64,000 nucleotides of DNA from Methylophaga sp. OBS1 (GTDB taxonomy: Bacteria; Pseudomonadota; Gammaproteobacteria; Nitrosococcales; Methylophagaceae): positions 124,001 to 188,000 of the forward strand of contig NZ_JAPDMS010000004.1 of assembly GCF_026319365.1 (NCBI RefSeq). Reading direction: 5' to 3'. Positions 26,571 to 33,675 of this stretch are shown here, piece after piece. A model generated the notes under the pieces. That model saw only the letters and a program-made list of their open reading frames with translations. It did not search any database and was not told the origin of the DNA. Made by a program: the position numbers and the translations under genes. Every line of letters begins with the position of its first letter. Within the stretch, counting starts at the first letter, position 1.

Positions 26571-26798
26571 ATGAACAGCATTTCAGCATTCCAATCCGGT
26601 ATTGCAGGCATACAAAACGGAATTTACGGTGCCAGTCAGAACGCTAATCAAATCGCTCGCGCGGATCAACTGTCGACTGAACAATTGACCCAAGCTCTGG
26701 TTCAGCTCGATGCTAATAAGCGTCAGGTAGAGGCTGCCGCCAAAGTCGTTGAGACCAGTAATGAAATGATTGGCAGCCTGCTCGATATTAAAGTTTGA
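26571..26798 (+). CDS. Small motility-protein-like (YjfB family)
   Basis: A 75-residue helical protein behind a very strong ribosome site (AGGAGG, 7 bases before ATG). The C-terminal half (ANKRQVEAAAKVVETSNEMIGSLLDIKV) resembles the end of flagellar rod and hook proteins and the family annotated as putative motility protein. The N-terminal part is rich in Gln, Asn, Gly and Ala. No flagellar gene is nearby and the function is unknown. It lies between the DUF2069 gene and birA, after a short gap. Confidence 0.75.
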   Translation: MNSISAFQSGIAGIQNGIYGASQNANQIARADQLSTEQLTQALVQLDANKRQVEAAAKVVETSNEMIGSLLDIKV

Positions 26799-26886
26799 GT
26801 ATCAATTCACGCTAACCCAACCCGATTCACAAGCTTGTTGCCCGCCTGCTAGACTATACCTACGCTTTAACACCAAGACTGTTCCT

Positions 26887-27690
26887 TTGAACTCATCCGC
26901 TTTTGCTCCTCTATCTCTGACCGAGATCAGCCGTGCTATGTCACCTTCCTCACTGTCGTTGCTGGAGGATATTCTGATCTATCCTGAAATCAATTCCACC
27001 AGCGATGCTTTGTGGACACGGTTCAGCGAAGGCAAACAAACCCCGGCCATCTGTCTGGCCGAGACTCAGACTGCCGGTCGTGGGCGACGTGGCGATCAAT
27101 GGCAATCTCCTGCCGCTGGTAACCTCTATCTCTCCCTGTTCTGGCCTAATTGCGCAGATACTCCCAGAAACGGCCTCAGTATTGCGATCGGTATCAGCCT
27201 GATAAATACGCTTAAGGAAGCTGGAATCAATCAGTTACAGCTCAAATGGCCCAACGATGTGCTTTACCGTCGACAAAAACTGGCAGGAATTCTAGTAGAA
27301 TCAAGGTTTAACACCAAGCAATATACGGTAGTGGGTATTGGCCTTAACTTTAAGCTTCCCTCATCCACACGTGACTTAATCCAACAACCCTCCACCAGCC
27401 TGGAACAGCTATGCGACTCTGTCCCTTGTCGAAACTGGCTGGCAGGAAAAATAATTCAGAACATGATTGAAACAATAGAACTGTTTGAACACCGAGGTCT
27501 CAGCGACTTCCTGCCGCTCTGGCCTCGCTATGATGCACTGCATGAGCAGGCCATCACCCTGATTGACGGTGAGCAGCGAATTTCGGCCCTGGCCTGTGGT
27601 ATAAATGATCAGGGTGAATTACGTTATCTTCGCAATAACCAGATTCATCACCTATCCAACAGCCACATCAGCATCAGGTTTGCCTCATGA
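26887..27690 (+). CDS. birA: Biotin-[acetyl-CoA-carboxylase] ligase, no DNA-binding domain
   Basis: The ligase activates biotin with ATP and attaches it to the carrier protein of acetyl-CoA carboxylase. Core motifs are TAGRGRRGDQW (biotinyl-AMP loop) and LKWPNDVLY, followed by the GIGLNF segment and a small C-terminal domain. The N-terminal helix-turn-helix of E. coli BirA is absent, so this is a monofunctional ligase without direct repressor function. A TTG at 26887 gives 267 residues and keeps the linker segment; the ATG at 26938 is the alternative. The stop overlaps coaX. Confidence 0.9.
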   Translation: MNSSAFAPLSLTEISRAMSPSSLSLLEDILIYPEINSTSDALWTRFSEGKQTPAICLAETQTAGRGRRGDQWQSPAAGNLYLSLFWPNCADTPRNGLSIAIGISLINTLKEAGINQLQLKWPNDVLYRRQKLAGILVESRFNTKQYTVVGIGLNFKLPSSTRDLIQQPSTSLEQLCDSVPCRNWLAGKIIQNMIETIELFEHRGLSDFLPLWPRYDALHEQAITLIDGEQRISALACGINDQGELRYLRNNQIHHLSNSHISIRFAS

Positions 27691-28673
27691 AATTACTGGT
27701 TGATATCGGCAACAGCCGCGTCAAATGGGCTACACTCGATAAAACAGGCCTCAGCGACAGCCAGAGTTTTCTCCGGGCTAAAACCGGCATCAAAGCCTCA
27801 CTCAACAAAGCCTGGAAGCACCTCTCTGACATCGATGCGGTGTATGTCGCTAACGTCGGCGGCGACAAACTGGCCCAGCAACTCAGTGAATGGGTACAGA
27901 AAAGCTGGGATCTGACGCCGCAGTTTGTAACCAGTGAGAAAAAGCGCTTTGGCGTCATTAATGCCTATGATGAGCCCGAAAAACTGGGTATCGATCGCTG
28001 GCTGTCACTGATTGCCGCCCGCCAACATGCCCGTCAGGCGCAGTGCGTGATTGACTGTGGCACCGCAATGACCATCGATATTGTCAGTAAAACCGGTCAA
28101 CATCAGGGTGGCATGATTCTACCCGGGCTAAGCCTGATGCGAAGTTCTCTGGCTGCCAATACTGATGCGCTGACTGAGGAACTGGGCGAGCAAGAGTTCA
28201 ACACCCTGGCAACGAATACCTTCAGCGCCATTCACGCAGGCACCCTATACAGTATCAGCGCGACACTTGAACGCATCATCAATGACCTCAAACAAAGCTT
28301 TAACGATCAGGTCCGTTTCATCATCACCGGTGGCGATGCTGAACAACTACTGCCACTGCTACCCGACGATATCAACCACTACCCTGATATTGTACTGCGA
28401 GGCCTTGCCTTCTATGTCCGCCAGGATGACAAGAAGAATAGCCGCAGCAAAAAACAGCAAAAACCGGCTGAAGCTGATAACCAAACAGATGATGATGCCG
28501 TGGAAAAGGCCCCGCAATCGTCTGACATCATGGGACAAGATGCGCCCGCCAGCGACACAGAATCCAATAAAAAGCCCCGTCGTAGCCGTAGTAAAAAAGC
28601 CCCGGCAGCTGAAAAGAAGCAACAGGTAGATAAAGATAAGCCAGCTTCAGCATTGCCAGAAGAAGCGATCTAA
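27687..28673 (+). CDS. coaX: Type III pantothenate kinase with charged C-terminal extension
   Basis: CoaX phosphorylates pantothenate, the first step of coenzyme A synthesis, and is not feedback-inhibited by CoA like type I enzymes. The ASKHA-fold motifs are DIGNSRVKWA near residue 6, GIDRWLSLIAA near 100 and IDCGTAMTIDIV near 121. The catalytic core ends near residue 247, but the protein runs to 328. The extra 80 residues are a lysine/aspartate/alanine-rich, probably disordered tail with several SKK and KKxxK patches. The birA-coaX order is common. The other CoA gene here is coaD. Confidence 0.95.
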   Translation: MKLLVDIGNSRVKWATLDKTGLSDSQSFLRAKTGIKASLNKAWKHLSDIDAVYVANVGGDKLAQQLSEWVQKSWDLTPQFVTSEKKRFGVINAYDEPEKLGIDRWLSLIAARQHARQAQCVIDCGTAMTIDIVSKTGQHQGGMILPGLSLMRSSLAANTDALTEELGEQEFNTLATNTFSAIHAGTLYSISATLERIINDLKQSFNDQVRFIITGGDAEQLLPLLPDDINHYPDIVLRGLAFYVRQDDKKNSRSKKQQKPAEADNQTDDDAVEKAPQSSDIMGQDAPASDTESNKKPRRSRSKKAPAAEKKQQVDKDKPASALPEEAI

Positions 28674-28693
28674 GGTAATCTTTCGCACCCTTA

Positions 28694-28784
28694 GGAGAAG
28701 TGGCCGAGTGGTTGAAGGCGCACGCCTGGAAAGTGTGTATAGGTTAATAGCCTATCGAGGGTTCGAATCCCTCCTTCTCCGCCA
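28694..28784 (+). tRNA. tRNA-Ser (GGA)
   Basis: A class II tRNA with a long variable arm. The acceptor stem pairs 28694-28700 with 28774-28780, and the CCA end is encoded (28782-28784). The anticodon loop CTGGAAA contains GGA, reading UCC and UCU serine codons. The T-arm GGTTCGAATCC is standard. The sequence closely follows E. coli tRNA-Ser(GGA). It stands alone between coaX and the modE-like gene. Confidence 0.97.
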
Positions 28785-28836
28785 TTAATTAACGCCCCCT
28801 GCCGCATTGCACAGACTCAACCGGCCCCTTCTGGGC

Positions 28837-28842
28837 TATAAT
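28837..28842 (+). promoter_or_regulatory. -10 element before the modE-like gene
   Basis: TATAAT at 28837-28842, 29 bases before the ATG of the ModE-like regulator. No good -35 hexamer is found at the usual distance, so activator dependence or a chance match is possible. Confidence 0.4.
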
Positions 28843-28871
28843 TTATCTTATTTCCCATAGATTCAGCCATC

Positions 28872-29216
28872 ATGAGCAGCGGTATCGATATCAAACTGCG
28901 GATTCCCTATCAAGGCGTCTATGCGCTTGGCCCCGGCAAAGCTGATCTGCTTGAAGCTATCATCCATTTCGGCTCGATTTCGGCCGCAGCGAAAAGCATG
29001 TCGATGTCCTATAAGCGCGCCTGGGATCTGGTTAACACCATGAACAGCAGCTTCAAGCACCCTCTGGTCTCAACTGCCACGGGTGGCTCCCATGGTGGAG
29101 GCGCCACCGTGACTGAGTTTGGCAAAAAAGTACTCAGCCATTATCGCCATATCCAGCAACTGGCTACTACTGCCACGCAGCAGGAGGCTGAAGCGCTCTG
29201 CGAACTACTCCGTTAG
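28872..29216 (+). CDS. ModE-type winged-helix regulator lacking molbindin domains
   Basis: A 114-residue protein matching the N-terminal DNA-binding half of ModE, the molybdate-responsive regulator. The recognition helix region reads SISAAAKSMSMSYKRAWDLVNTMN (residues about 36-59), followed by the glycine wing TATGGSHGGGATVTEFG, typical of ModE. The C-terminal Mop di-domain that binds molybdate in E. coli ModE is absent, so ligand sensing must come from elsewhere or from the short domain itself. A ModE-box-like operator lies 22 bases after this gene, before the next operon. Confidence 0.88.
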   Translation: MSSGIDIKLRIPYQGVYALGPGKADLLEAIIHFGSISAAAKSMSMSYKRAWDLVNTMNSSFKHPLVSTATGGSHGGGATVTEFGKKVLSHYRHIQQLATTATQQEAEALCELLR

Positions 29217-29221
29217 CATAG

Positions 29222-29250
29222 TTGGTTTCTTACTCATCGTTGTATATGCT
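29222..29250 (+). promoter_or_regulatory. Candidate promoter of the TiaS-like/TonB operon
   Basis: A -35 TTGGTT (29222-29227) and -10 TATGCT (29245-29250) are separated by 17 bases. The -10 falls inside the ModE-box-like palindrome, so regulator binding would block RNA polymerase, as in the E. coli modA promoter. Confidence 0.55.
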
Positions 29251-29261
29251 TGCATATAACG
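29238..29261. promoter_or_regulatory. ModE-box-like operator
   Basis: A 24-base site with half-sites CGTTGTATAT (29238-29247) and GCATATAACG (29252-29261) separated by four bases. The inner core TATATGC / GCATATA is a perfect inverted repeat. E. coli ModE sites have the same length and outer CGTT...AACG ends with TAT-rich half-sites. It lies directly downstream of the ModE-like gene and 17 bases before the start of the TiaS-like gene. Confidence 0.75.
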
Positions 29262-29278
29262 TTTAAGACAATAGCAAG

Positions 29279-30037
29279 ATGACTGACGCCACATCCAACC
29301 AACAACTGCTTATCGGCATTGATGATACCGATAATCTGGAAAGCCGCGGCACCGGCTATCACGCCCGTAGCCTGGGGGCAGCCATTACAGAAAACGGCTG
29401 GGGCAGTTGTCGTGTCATTACCCGTCACCAGTTACTCAAAAGCCCGCTGGTACCTTTCACTTCACACAACAGTGCAGCTTGTGTGCGGGTTCAATCAGAC
29501 GCAAGTCAGCTTGAAGCTATCACTGACTTCTGTCTGGAATACCTGGAAAAAAATAGTGCCGAAGGTTCCGATGCGGGCCTGTGTATCGCGTGGGAACGGT
29601 CAATACCGCTGGACATTTATCGGTTTGGCTTTCTCTGCAAACAGCAGTTAGTCAGCCAGAATCAGGCCTGGGCACTGGCAGAAACACATCAGATCAACCT
29701 ATACGGCCTGACTGGCGACAAGGATGGTGTGATTGGTGCGCTCGCCGCTGTTGGTCTGCAAGCTTCAGGTAGTGACGGACGCATGCTCTGGTTGGCGAAT
29801 ATGCGCGAACAGGCTGAAAAAACAGTCAAACTGGGACATCTAATCAACCGGACAGGGATCGATCTGGTGCAAAGTATTGAAGGACAGGTATTAACTGATA
29901 TCGATCTCGACATTACCATGGGCCCCTGGCCCAGAGCCATCTGGCTTGGCGGAAAAGCCACATTGATTGTCGAGCCGGATGGGGAGAAAGCATATGGCTG
30001 GCAAGTCGCCGCAAAAGACTATCTCAGACAGTTCTGA
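29279..30037 (+). CDS. TiaS-like (DUF1743-type) putative ATP-dependent enzyme
   Basis: A 252-residue protein beginning with LIGIDDTDNLESRGTGYHAR, the metal- and ATP-binding signature of archaeal TiaS, which attaches agmatine to tRNA-Ile2. A second TiaS-like patch, FTSHNSAACVRV, follows near residue 62, and DKDGVIGALAAVGL near 147. The OB-fold and zinc-ribbon RNA-binding parts of TiaS are missing, and bacteria use TilS lysidine synthetase instead, so tRNA-Ile2 modification is unlikely. I infer an ATP-using enzyme linked to the neighbouring uptake genes. It is the first gene behind the ModE-box-like site. Confidence 0.7.
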   Translation: MTDATSNQQLLIGIDDTDNLESRGTGYHARSLGAAITENGWGSCRVITRHQLLKSPLVPFTSHNSAACVRVQSDASQLEAITDFCLEYLEKNSAEGSDAGLCIAWERSIPLDIYRFGFLCKQQLVSQNQAWALAETHQINLYGLTGDKDGVIGALAAVGLQASGSDGRMLWLANMREQAEKTVKLGHLINRTGIDLVQSIEGQVLTDIDLDITMGPWPRAIWLGGKATLIVEPDGEKAYGWQVAAKDYLRQF

Positions 30038-30554
30038 CTTATTCAGCCATCGTTGGCTGCAGATTCTTCTCATTCTGTCAGCCGGGGTGCTCACTGTCTG
30101 GTTCCATGAAGCCCTGAGATGGCCTATGAATCTTCCCGGACGGCATGGCCTGGAGTTGATGGCGATTCTGATCTTTGTCCGCCTCAGCACCCCACAGACA
30201 TACGCCGCCAGTCTGGCTGCAATGGGTGGGGTAACAGCCAGCCGGGTCTTCAACGATGCCGCTGGCGTAGGGGCTATCATTTTATTGGCACAGGGTTTGT
30301 TCATCGACAGCGGCTACCGACTGCTTAGGCATCACAGCCTGACAGTGTTTCTGATGATTCTGGTGACAGCGCTCGCGCACATGCTGAAACCACTGTTTAA
30401 GCTGGTCTTTCAGTCCGGGATGGGCATTGTCAGTGACTCTTTGAATCATGGCTTGTTCTATCCTCTGGTCACGCATTTCTGCTTTGGCCTTATCGGCGGT
30501 CTTGCCGGTTTGCTTGCCTGGCGCTCCATGCAAAAACTGAAAACAGATAACTAA
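29994..30554 (+). CDS. Small polytopic membrane protein, ECF S-component-like
   Basis: A 186-residue protein with five or six hydrophobic segments (about residues 25-42, 50-65, 72-100, 105-125, 135-150 and 155-175). Size, topology and the small-residue-rich segment SLAAMGGVTASRVFNDAAGVGAIILL resemble substrate-binding S components of ECF transporters, but no family is proven. No ECF ATPase or T component is near. The ATG at 29994 is chosen for its GGGGAG 7 bases upstream; it overlaps the TiaS-like gene by 44 bases. The TonB receptor follows 16 bases later, suggesting it carries the same substrate across the inner membrane. Confidence 0.6.
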   Translation: MAGKSPQKTISDSSDLFSHRWLQILLILSAGVLTVWFHEALRWPMNLPGRHGLELMAILIFVRLSTPQTYAASLAAMGGVTASRVFNDAAGVGAIILLAQGLFIDSGYRLLRHHSLTVFLMILVTALAHMLKPLFKLVFQSGMGIVSDSLNHGLFYPLVTHFCFGLIGGLAGLLAWRSMQKLKTDN

Positions 30555-30570
30555 ATCCACGGAGCCTGAT

Positions 30571-32673
30571 ATGAAAAATACTTTAAGCGCACTGCTTTGC
30601 GACTATCGTTATAGTTCAGAAAATATAACGAAACCCTTGATAACCTCCGCTGTCAGTTTGCTGGCCCTGTCCGTTAGTGCAGCCATTCAGGCCGATACGC
30701 CGTCTGAGGATGTCTATCCACTGGGTCAGATCGTGGTCAGGGAAAACGTGGAAACCGCCAGCAATTATCGTATCGACAGAGCAGATATGGAACGCATCAG
30801 TGCGCGCAGTCTGGATGAGGCAATCAGCCTCGTGCCTTCTCTCAATGTCAGAAACGGCGCTGATGGGACACCGAGGATTGATATTCGCGGTCTCAGGACC
30901 CGGCAGATCAAGCTACTTGTCAACGGTGTGCCTTTTAACTCCACCTTTGATGGTCAGTTTGATCCCACCCTCATCCCCACTTTCGGCATCGGCCGGATTG
31001 ATCTTAAAGCTGGGGGTTCCTCCGTGCTTTATGGTGATGGGGGTATGGGTGGTGTGATGGATATCCAGACCCGCGGCCAATTCAACGGGTTTAGAAGCGG
31101 TGTCAAAGCGGAACTGGGCAGTGATCATTTCTGGCACAGCAATGCGTTTGCTGGTTATGGCGATGAAAACAATGACCTGTTTATGGCCGCAGGCATTCGT
31201 TCCCGGGATGGCTTTCCCATATCCGATGATTTCGACTCACCTATCGGCCGTGACAATGACAATTTTCAGGATACGGACGAGCGCAATAACAGCGATTACC
31301 GGCGCGAAAACTATCTGCTGTCCTATAACCGTCAGGTGACAGAAAAATTGAATCTGGGTATTTTTCTCAGCCATCTACAAGGCGAATACGGACAGCCCCC
31401 CAGTGCCTTTCTTCCTGGTCCCGGGAATAACCGTATAGACCCTTTCGCAAACAACCCGAACTATCAGAGAACAGAAGAACAGCGCGGCACAACCATACAA
31501 ATTGGTGGTGATTATGCATTCAATGATAGCTGGGGCGCCAAATTATGGTTTTTTAATAATGAACTCGAAGAAAATGAGCTTCGCTTTGATGACGCTCACT
31601 TCAACAGCTTCATCCAGAGAGGCAGTAGAAACCTGGACAATGAAACGGATATTCATGGCTTTCATGCCCAGGTTGATGGATTCATAGCATCAACTAACAC
31701 TGAAATTGGGTTCAGTGTAGATAGAAGAAATGAAGCCTTCGAATCAGAAGGAATCCGCTGTGACGCCTCTGGCGGTGGCGGCGGCGGTGGCGGCGGTGGC
31801 GGTTCGTCAACCTGTGATGCTGCCTCTGACTTTGCCAGCATTGATATCGACGAGGATATTGATATCGAATCTTACGGTGTAGAAATTATTCAGCCATTCC
31901 CCTATGAATTGACCGCTATAGCTGGCATCGCGCACCACAAACTGGACAAAGCAAATGGCAATGATGAGAGCGAACAAAGCGCCCGTTTTGTATTGAGCAA
32001 GGCTTTTAATCCAGATACCTCAGTCTATGGTTCTTTCTCACGGAAGGTGGACAGCCCCACGATTCGTCAGCTTTATGATGAGGAGGGTGGTAATGAAACG
32101 CTTGGTTTCCAAAAAGCCAACCATTTGGAACTGGGTTTAAATCAACATTGGGACAAGATTGACTTGAATCTGGCTTTATACAGAACCAAAGTATTTGACT
32201 TCATTGAGAGAGATTCTGATCGCGTGTTTGAAAGCAGGCAGGAGTTAACGATAGAAGGCGTTGACCTCACCGCTGCTATTCAAGCTACCGAGAGACTGAC
32301 TGTCCGTGCTGGTCTCGGCCTGCTAAATGCCAAAGATGAATCAAGCGATGCGCTCTCCAGCACGCTGCAATACCGCCCTAAAAATAAGTTCACTCTGGAC
32401 GCTGATTACCTGATTAATGAGCGCTGGTCGATTGCTGCGAATTTAATCCATATCGGAAGCCAGGCTTACTTCAACCGCGATGATGAGTCTGAACACAAAG
32501 ATTTAGCCTCTTATCAGCTTGTTGCAACAAAACTGAATTATCGCCTGGCTGGCGACAGTGGTCAGGTCTATGTCGGTATCGAAAACCTGTTAGATGAGGA
32601 TTACCAGACCAGCTATGGCTTCCCTCAGGCTGGTCGTTTCCTGTACACCGGCATCAATTTAAACTGGCATTAA
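30571..32673 (+). CDS. TonB-dependent outer-membrane receptor
   Basis: A 700-residue receptor with a signal peptide cleaved near AAIQA-DT, a TonB-box-like stretch DVYPLGQIVV, a plug domain (about residues 50-165: ISARSLDEAISLVPSLNVRNG, IDIRGLRTRQIKLLVNG, VLYGDGGMGGVMDI) and a C-terminal beta barrel ending in GINLNWH. It would import a scarce ligand with energy from TonB-ExbBD. Unusual features are acidic Asp/Asn-rich segments (residues about 215-245) and 11 consecutive glycines (401-411) between Cys397 and Cys415. It is the last gene of the ModE-box operon; the ligand is unknown, with a molybdenum- or tungsten-related one inferred. Confidence 0.88.
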   Translation: MKNTLSALLCDYRYSSENITKPLITSAVSLLALSVSAAIQADTPSEDVYPLGQIVVRENVETASNYRIDRADMERISARSLDEAISLVPSLNVRNGADGTPRIDIRGLRTRQIKLLVNGVPFNSTFDGQFDPTLIPTFGIGRIDLKAGGSSVLYGDGGMGGVMDIQTRGQFNGFRSGVKAELGSDHFWHSNAFAGYGDENNDLFMAAGIRSRDGFPISDDFDSPIGRDNDNFQDTDERNNSDYRRENYLLSYNRQVTEKLNLGIFLSHLQGEYGQPPSAFLPGPGNNRIDPFANNPNYQRTEEQRGTTIQIGGDYAFNDSWGAKLWFFNNELEENELRFDDAHFNSFIQRGSRNLDNETDIHGFHAQVDGFIASTNTEIGFSVDRRNEAFESEGIRCDASGGGGGGGGGGGSSTCDAASDFASIDIDEDIDIESYGVEIIQPFPYELTAIAGIAHHKLDKANGNDESEQSARFVLSKAFNPDTSVYGSFSRKVDSPTIRQLYDEEGGNETLGFQKANHLELGLNQHWDKIDLNLALYRTKVFDFIERDSDRVFESRQELTIEGVDLTAAIQATERLTVRAGLGLLNAKDESSDALSSTLQYRPKNKFTLDADYLINERWSIAANLIHIGSQAYFNRDDESEHKDLASYQLVATKLNYRLAGDSGQVYVGIENLLDEDYQTSYGFPQAGRFLYTGINLNWH

Positions 32674-32692
32674 CCCCTTTAGCCAGTCCGTT

Positions 32693-32722
32693 GGCAGTTC
32701 AGGGAGGAACTGCCCATTTTTT
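32693..32722 (+). terminator. Intrinsic terminator after the TonB receptor gene
   Basis: A perfect 8-bp stem (32693-32700 with 32707-32714), a 6-base loop, then CATTTTTT. It closes the TiaS-like/S-component-like/receptor operon 20 bases after the receptor stop. Confidence 0.9.
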
Positions 32723-32804
32723 ACCTCGATCGACAAAGCCTGGCTTCACCCTGTTAAATGCGTTTCTATAGAGTCACTATGGCTTAATGTCTTTGCTTTT
32801 ATGC

Positions 32805-33665
32805 TTAACGCAGCAATAGCATAGAAACATCACTCAGCCTTACCATCTTCGCCGTGTTACTGCCCACCAGAAACTGACGAATACGTGAGTGACCGTAAGC
32901 CCCCATCACCAGTAGATCAATCGCATGCTGTTGCTGGTATGCAGACAACACCGGCTGCACATCACCCTGTTCCAGTGTTGTTTTGACCTGATAACCAGCC
33001 GCTTTGAGCTTGTCTCTTGCCGTATTGAGCTCTTTCAGGTGCTTATCATCCTGCTCTGCGACCATCACCAGATGACATTCCAGACCTTTCAATAAAGGGC
33101 TCTGAACGAGTTTATCCAATGCTTTTTGTGCGGTCTTACTGCCATCATAAGCAAACATGAAACGGCTGGGGGCCTTGAAACCGGGCACTACTACCATGAT
33201 CGGCTTATGCATCGCCCGCACTACATTTTCCAAGTGACTGCCCAGACTATGGGCCTGATTATCATGGGCCTCGCCCTGACGCCCCATCACCAGCAGACGC
33301 ATATCCTGCTCGGCTTCCTGCAGCGTCTCCAGCAGACTGCCATGACGCTGATGCGTGCTAACTACTCCTGCACCATCCGCTTCAACCCGTTTTCTGGCAT
33401 CATCCAGCATATGCTTGCCGTGCTCCAGTGCCAGTTTACTGCGCTTGGCATCAAGTTCAGTCAGTTCTTCCAGAAGGTGTTCACGACTGCCGAGACCGAT
33501 ATTGCCCGACAAGTCACTGCGATTTTCCGCTTTTGGATATTCATCCTTATCCAACACATGCAACAGATCGAGCGGTGCTTTCATTTTAAGACTGGCCCAG
33601 GCGGCGGCATCACAGACATCCATCGCGACTTGTGAACCATCAATACAGGCTATGACTTTGCTCAT
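32805..33665 (-). CDS. Tandem universal stress protein (UspA family)
   Basis: A 286-residue protein with two UspA domains. The first begins MSKVIACIDGSQVAMDV and the second near residue 155 with RFMFAYDGSKTAQKAL. Each should bind ATP; the motif VMGRQGEAHDN in the first and VMGAYGHSRIRQFLVGSNT in the second is the phosphate-binding part, better preserved in the second domain. The ATG at 33665 has AGGAG upstream; a longer reading would overlap sulP. It lies 10 bases behind the SulP transporter gene, an association seen in several proteobacteria. Confidence 0.93.
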   Translation of the reverse strand: MSKVIACIDGSQVAMDVCDAAAWASLKMKAPLDLLHVLDKDEYPKAENRSDLSGNIGLGSREHLLEELTELDAKRSKLALEHGKHMLDDARKRVEADGAGVVSTHQRHGSLLETLQEAEQDMRLLVMGRQGEAHDNQAHSLGSHLENVVRAMHKPIMVVVPGFKAPSRFMFAYDGSKTAQKALDKLVQSPLLKGLECHLVMVAEQDDKHLKELNTARDKLKAAGYQVKTTLEQGDVQPVLSAYQQQHAIDLLVMGAYGHSRIRQFLVGSNTAKMVRLSDVSMLLLR

Positions 33666-33675
33666 TTCTCTCTCC

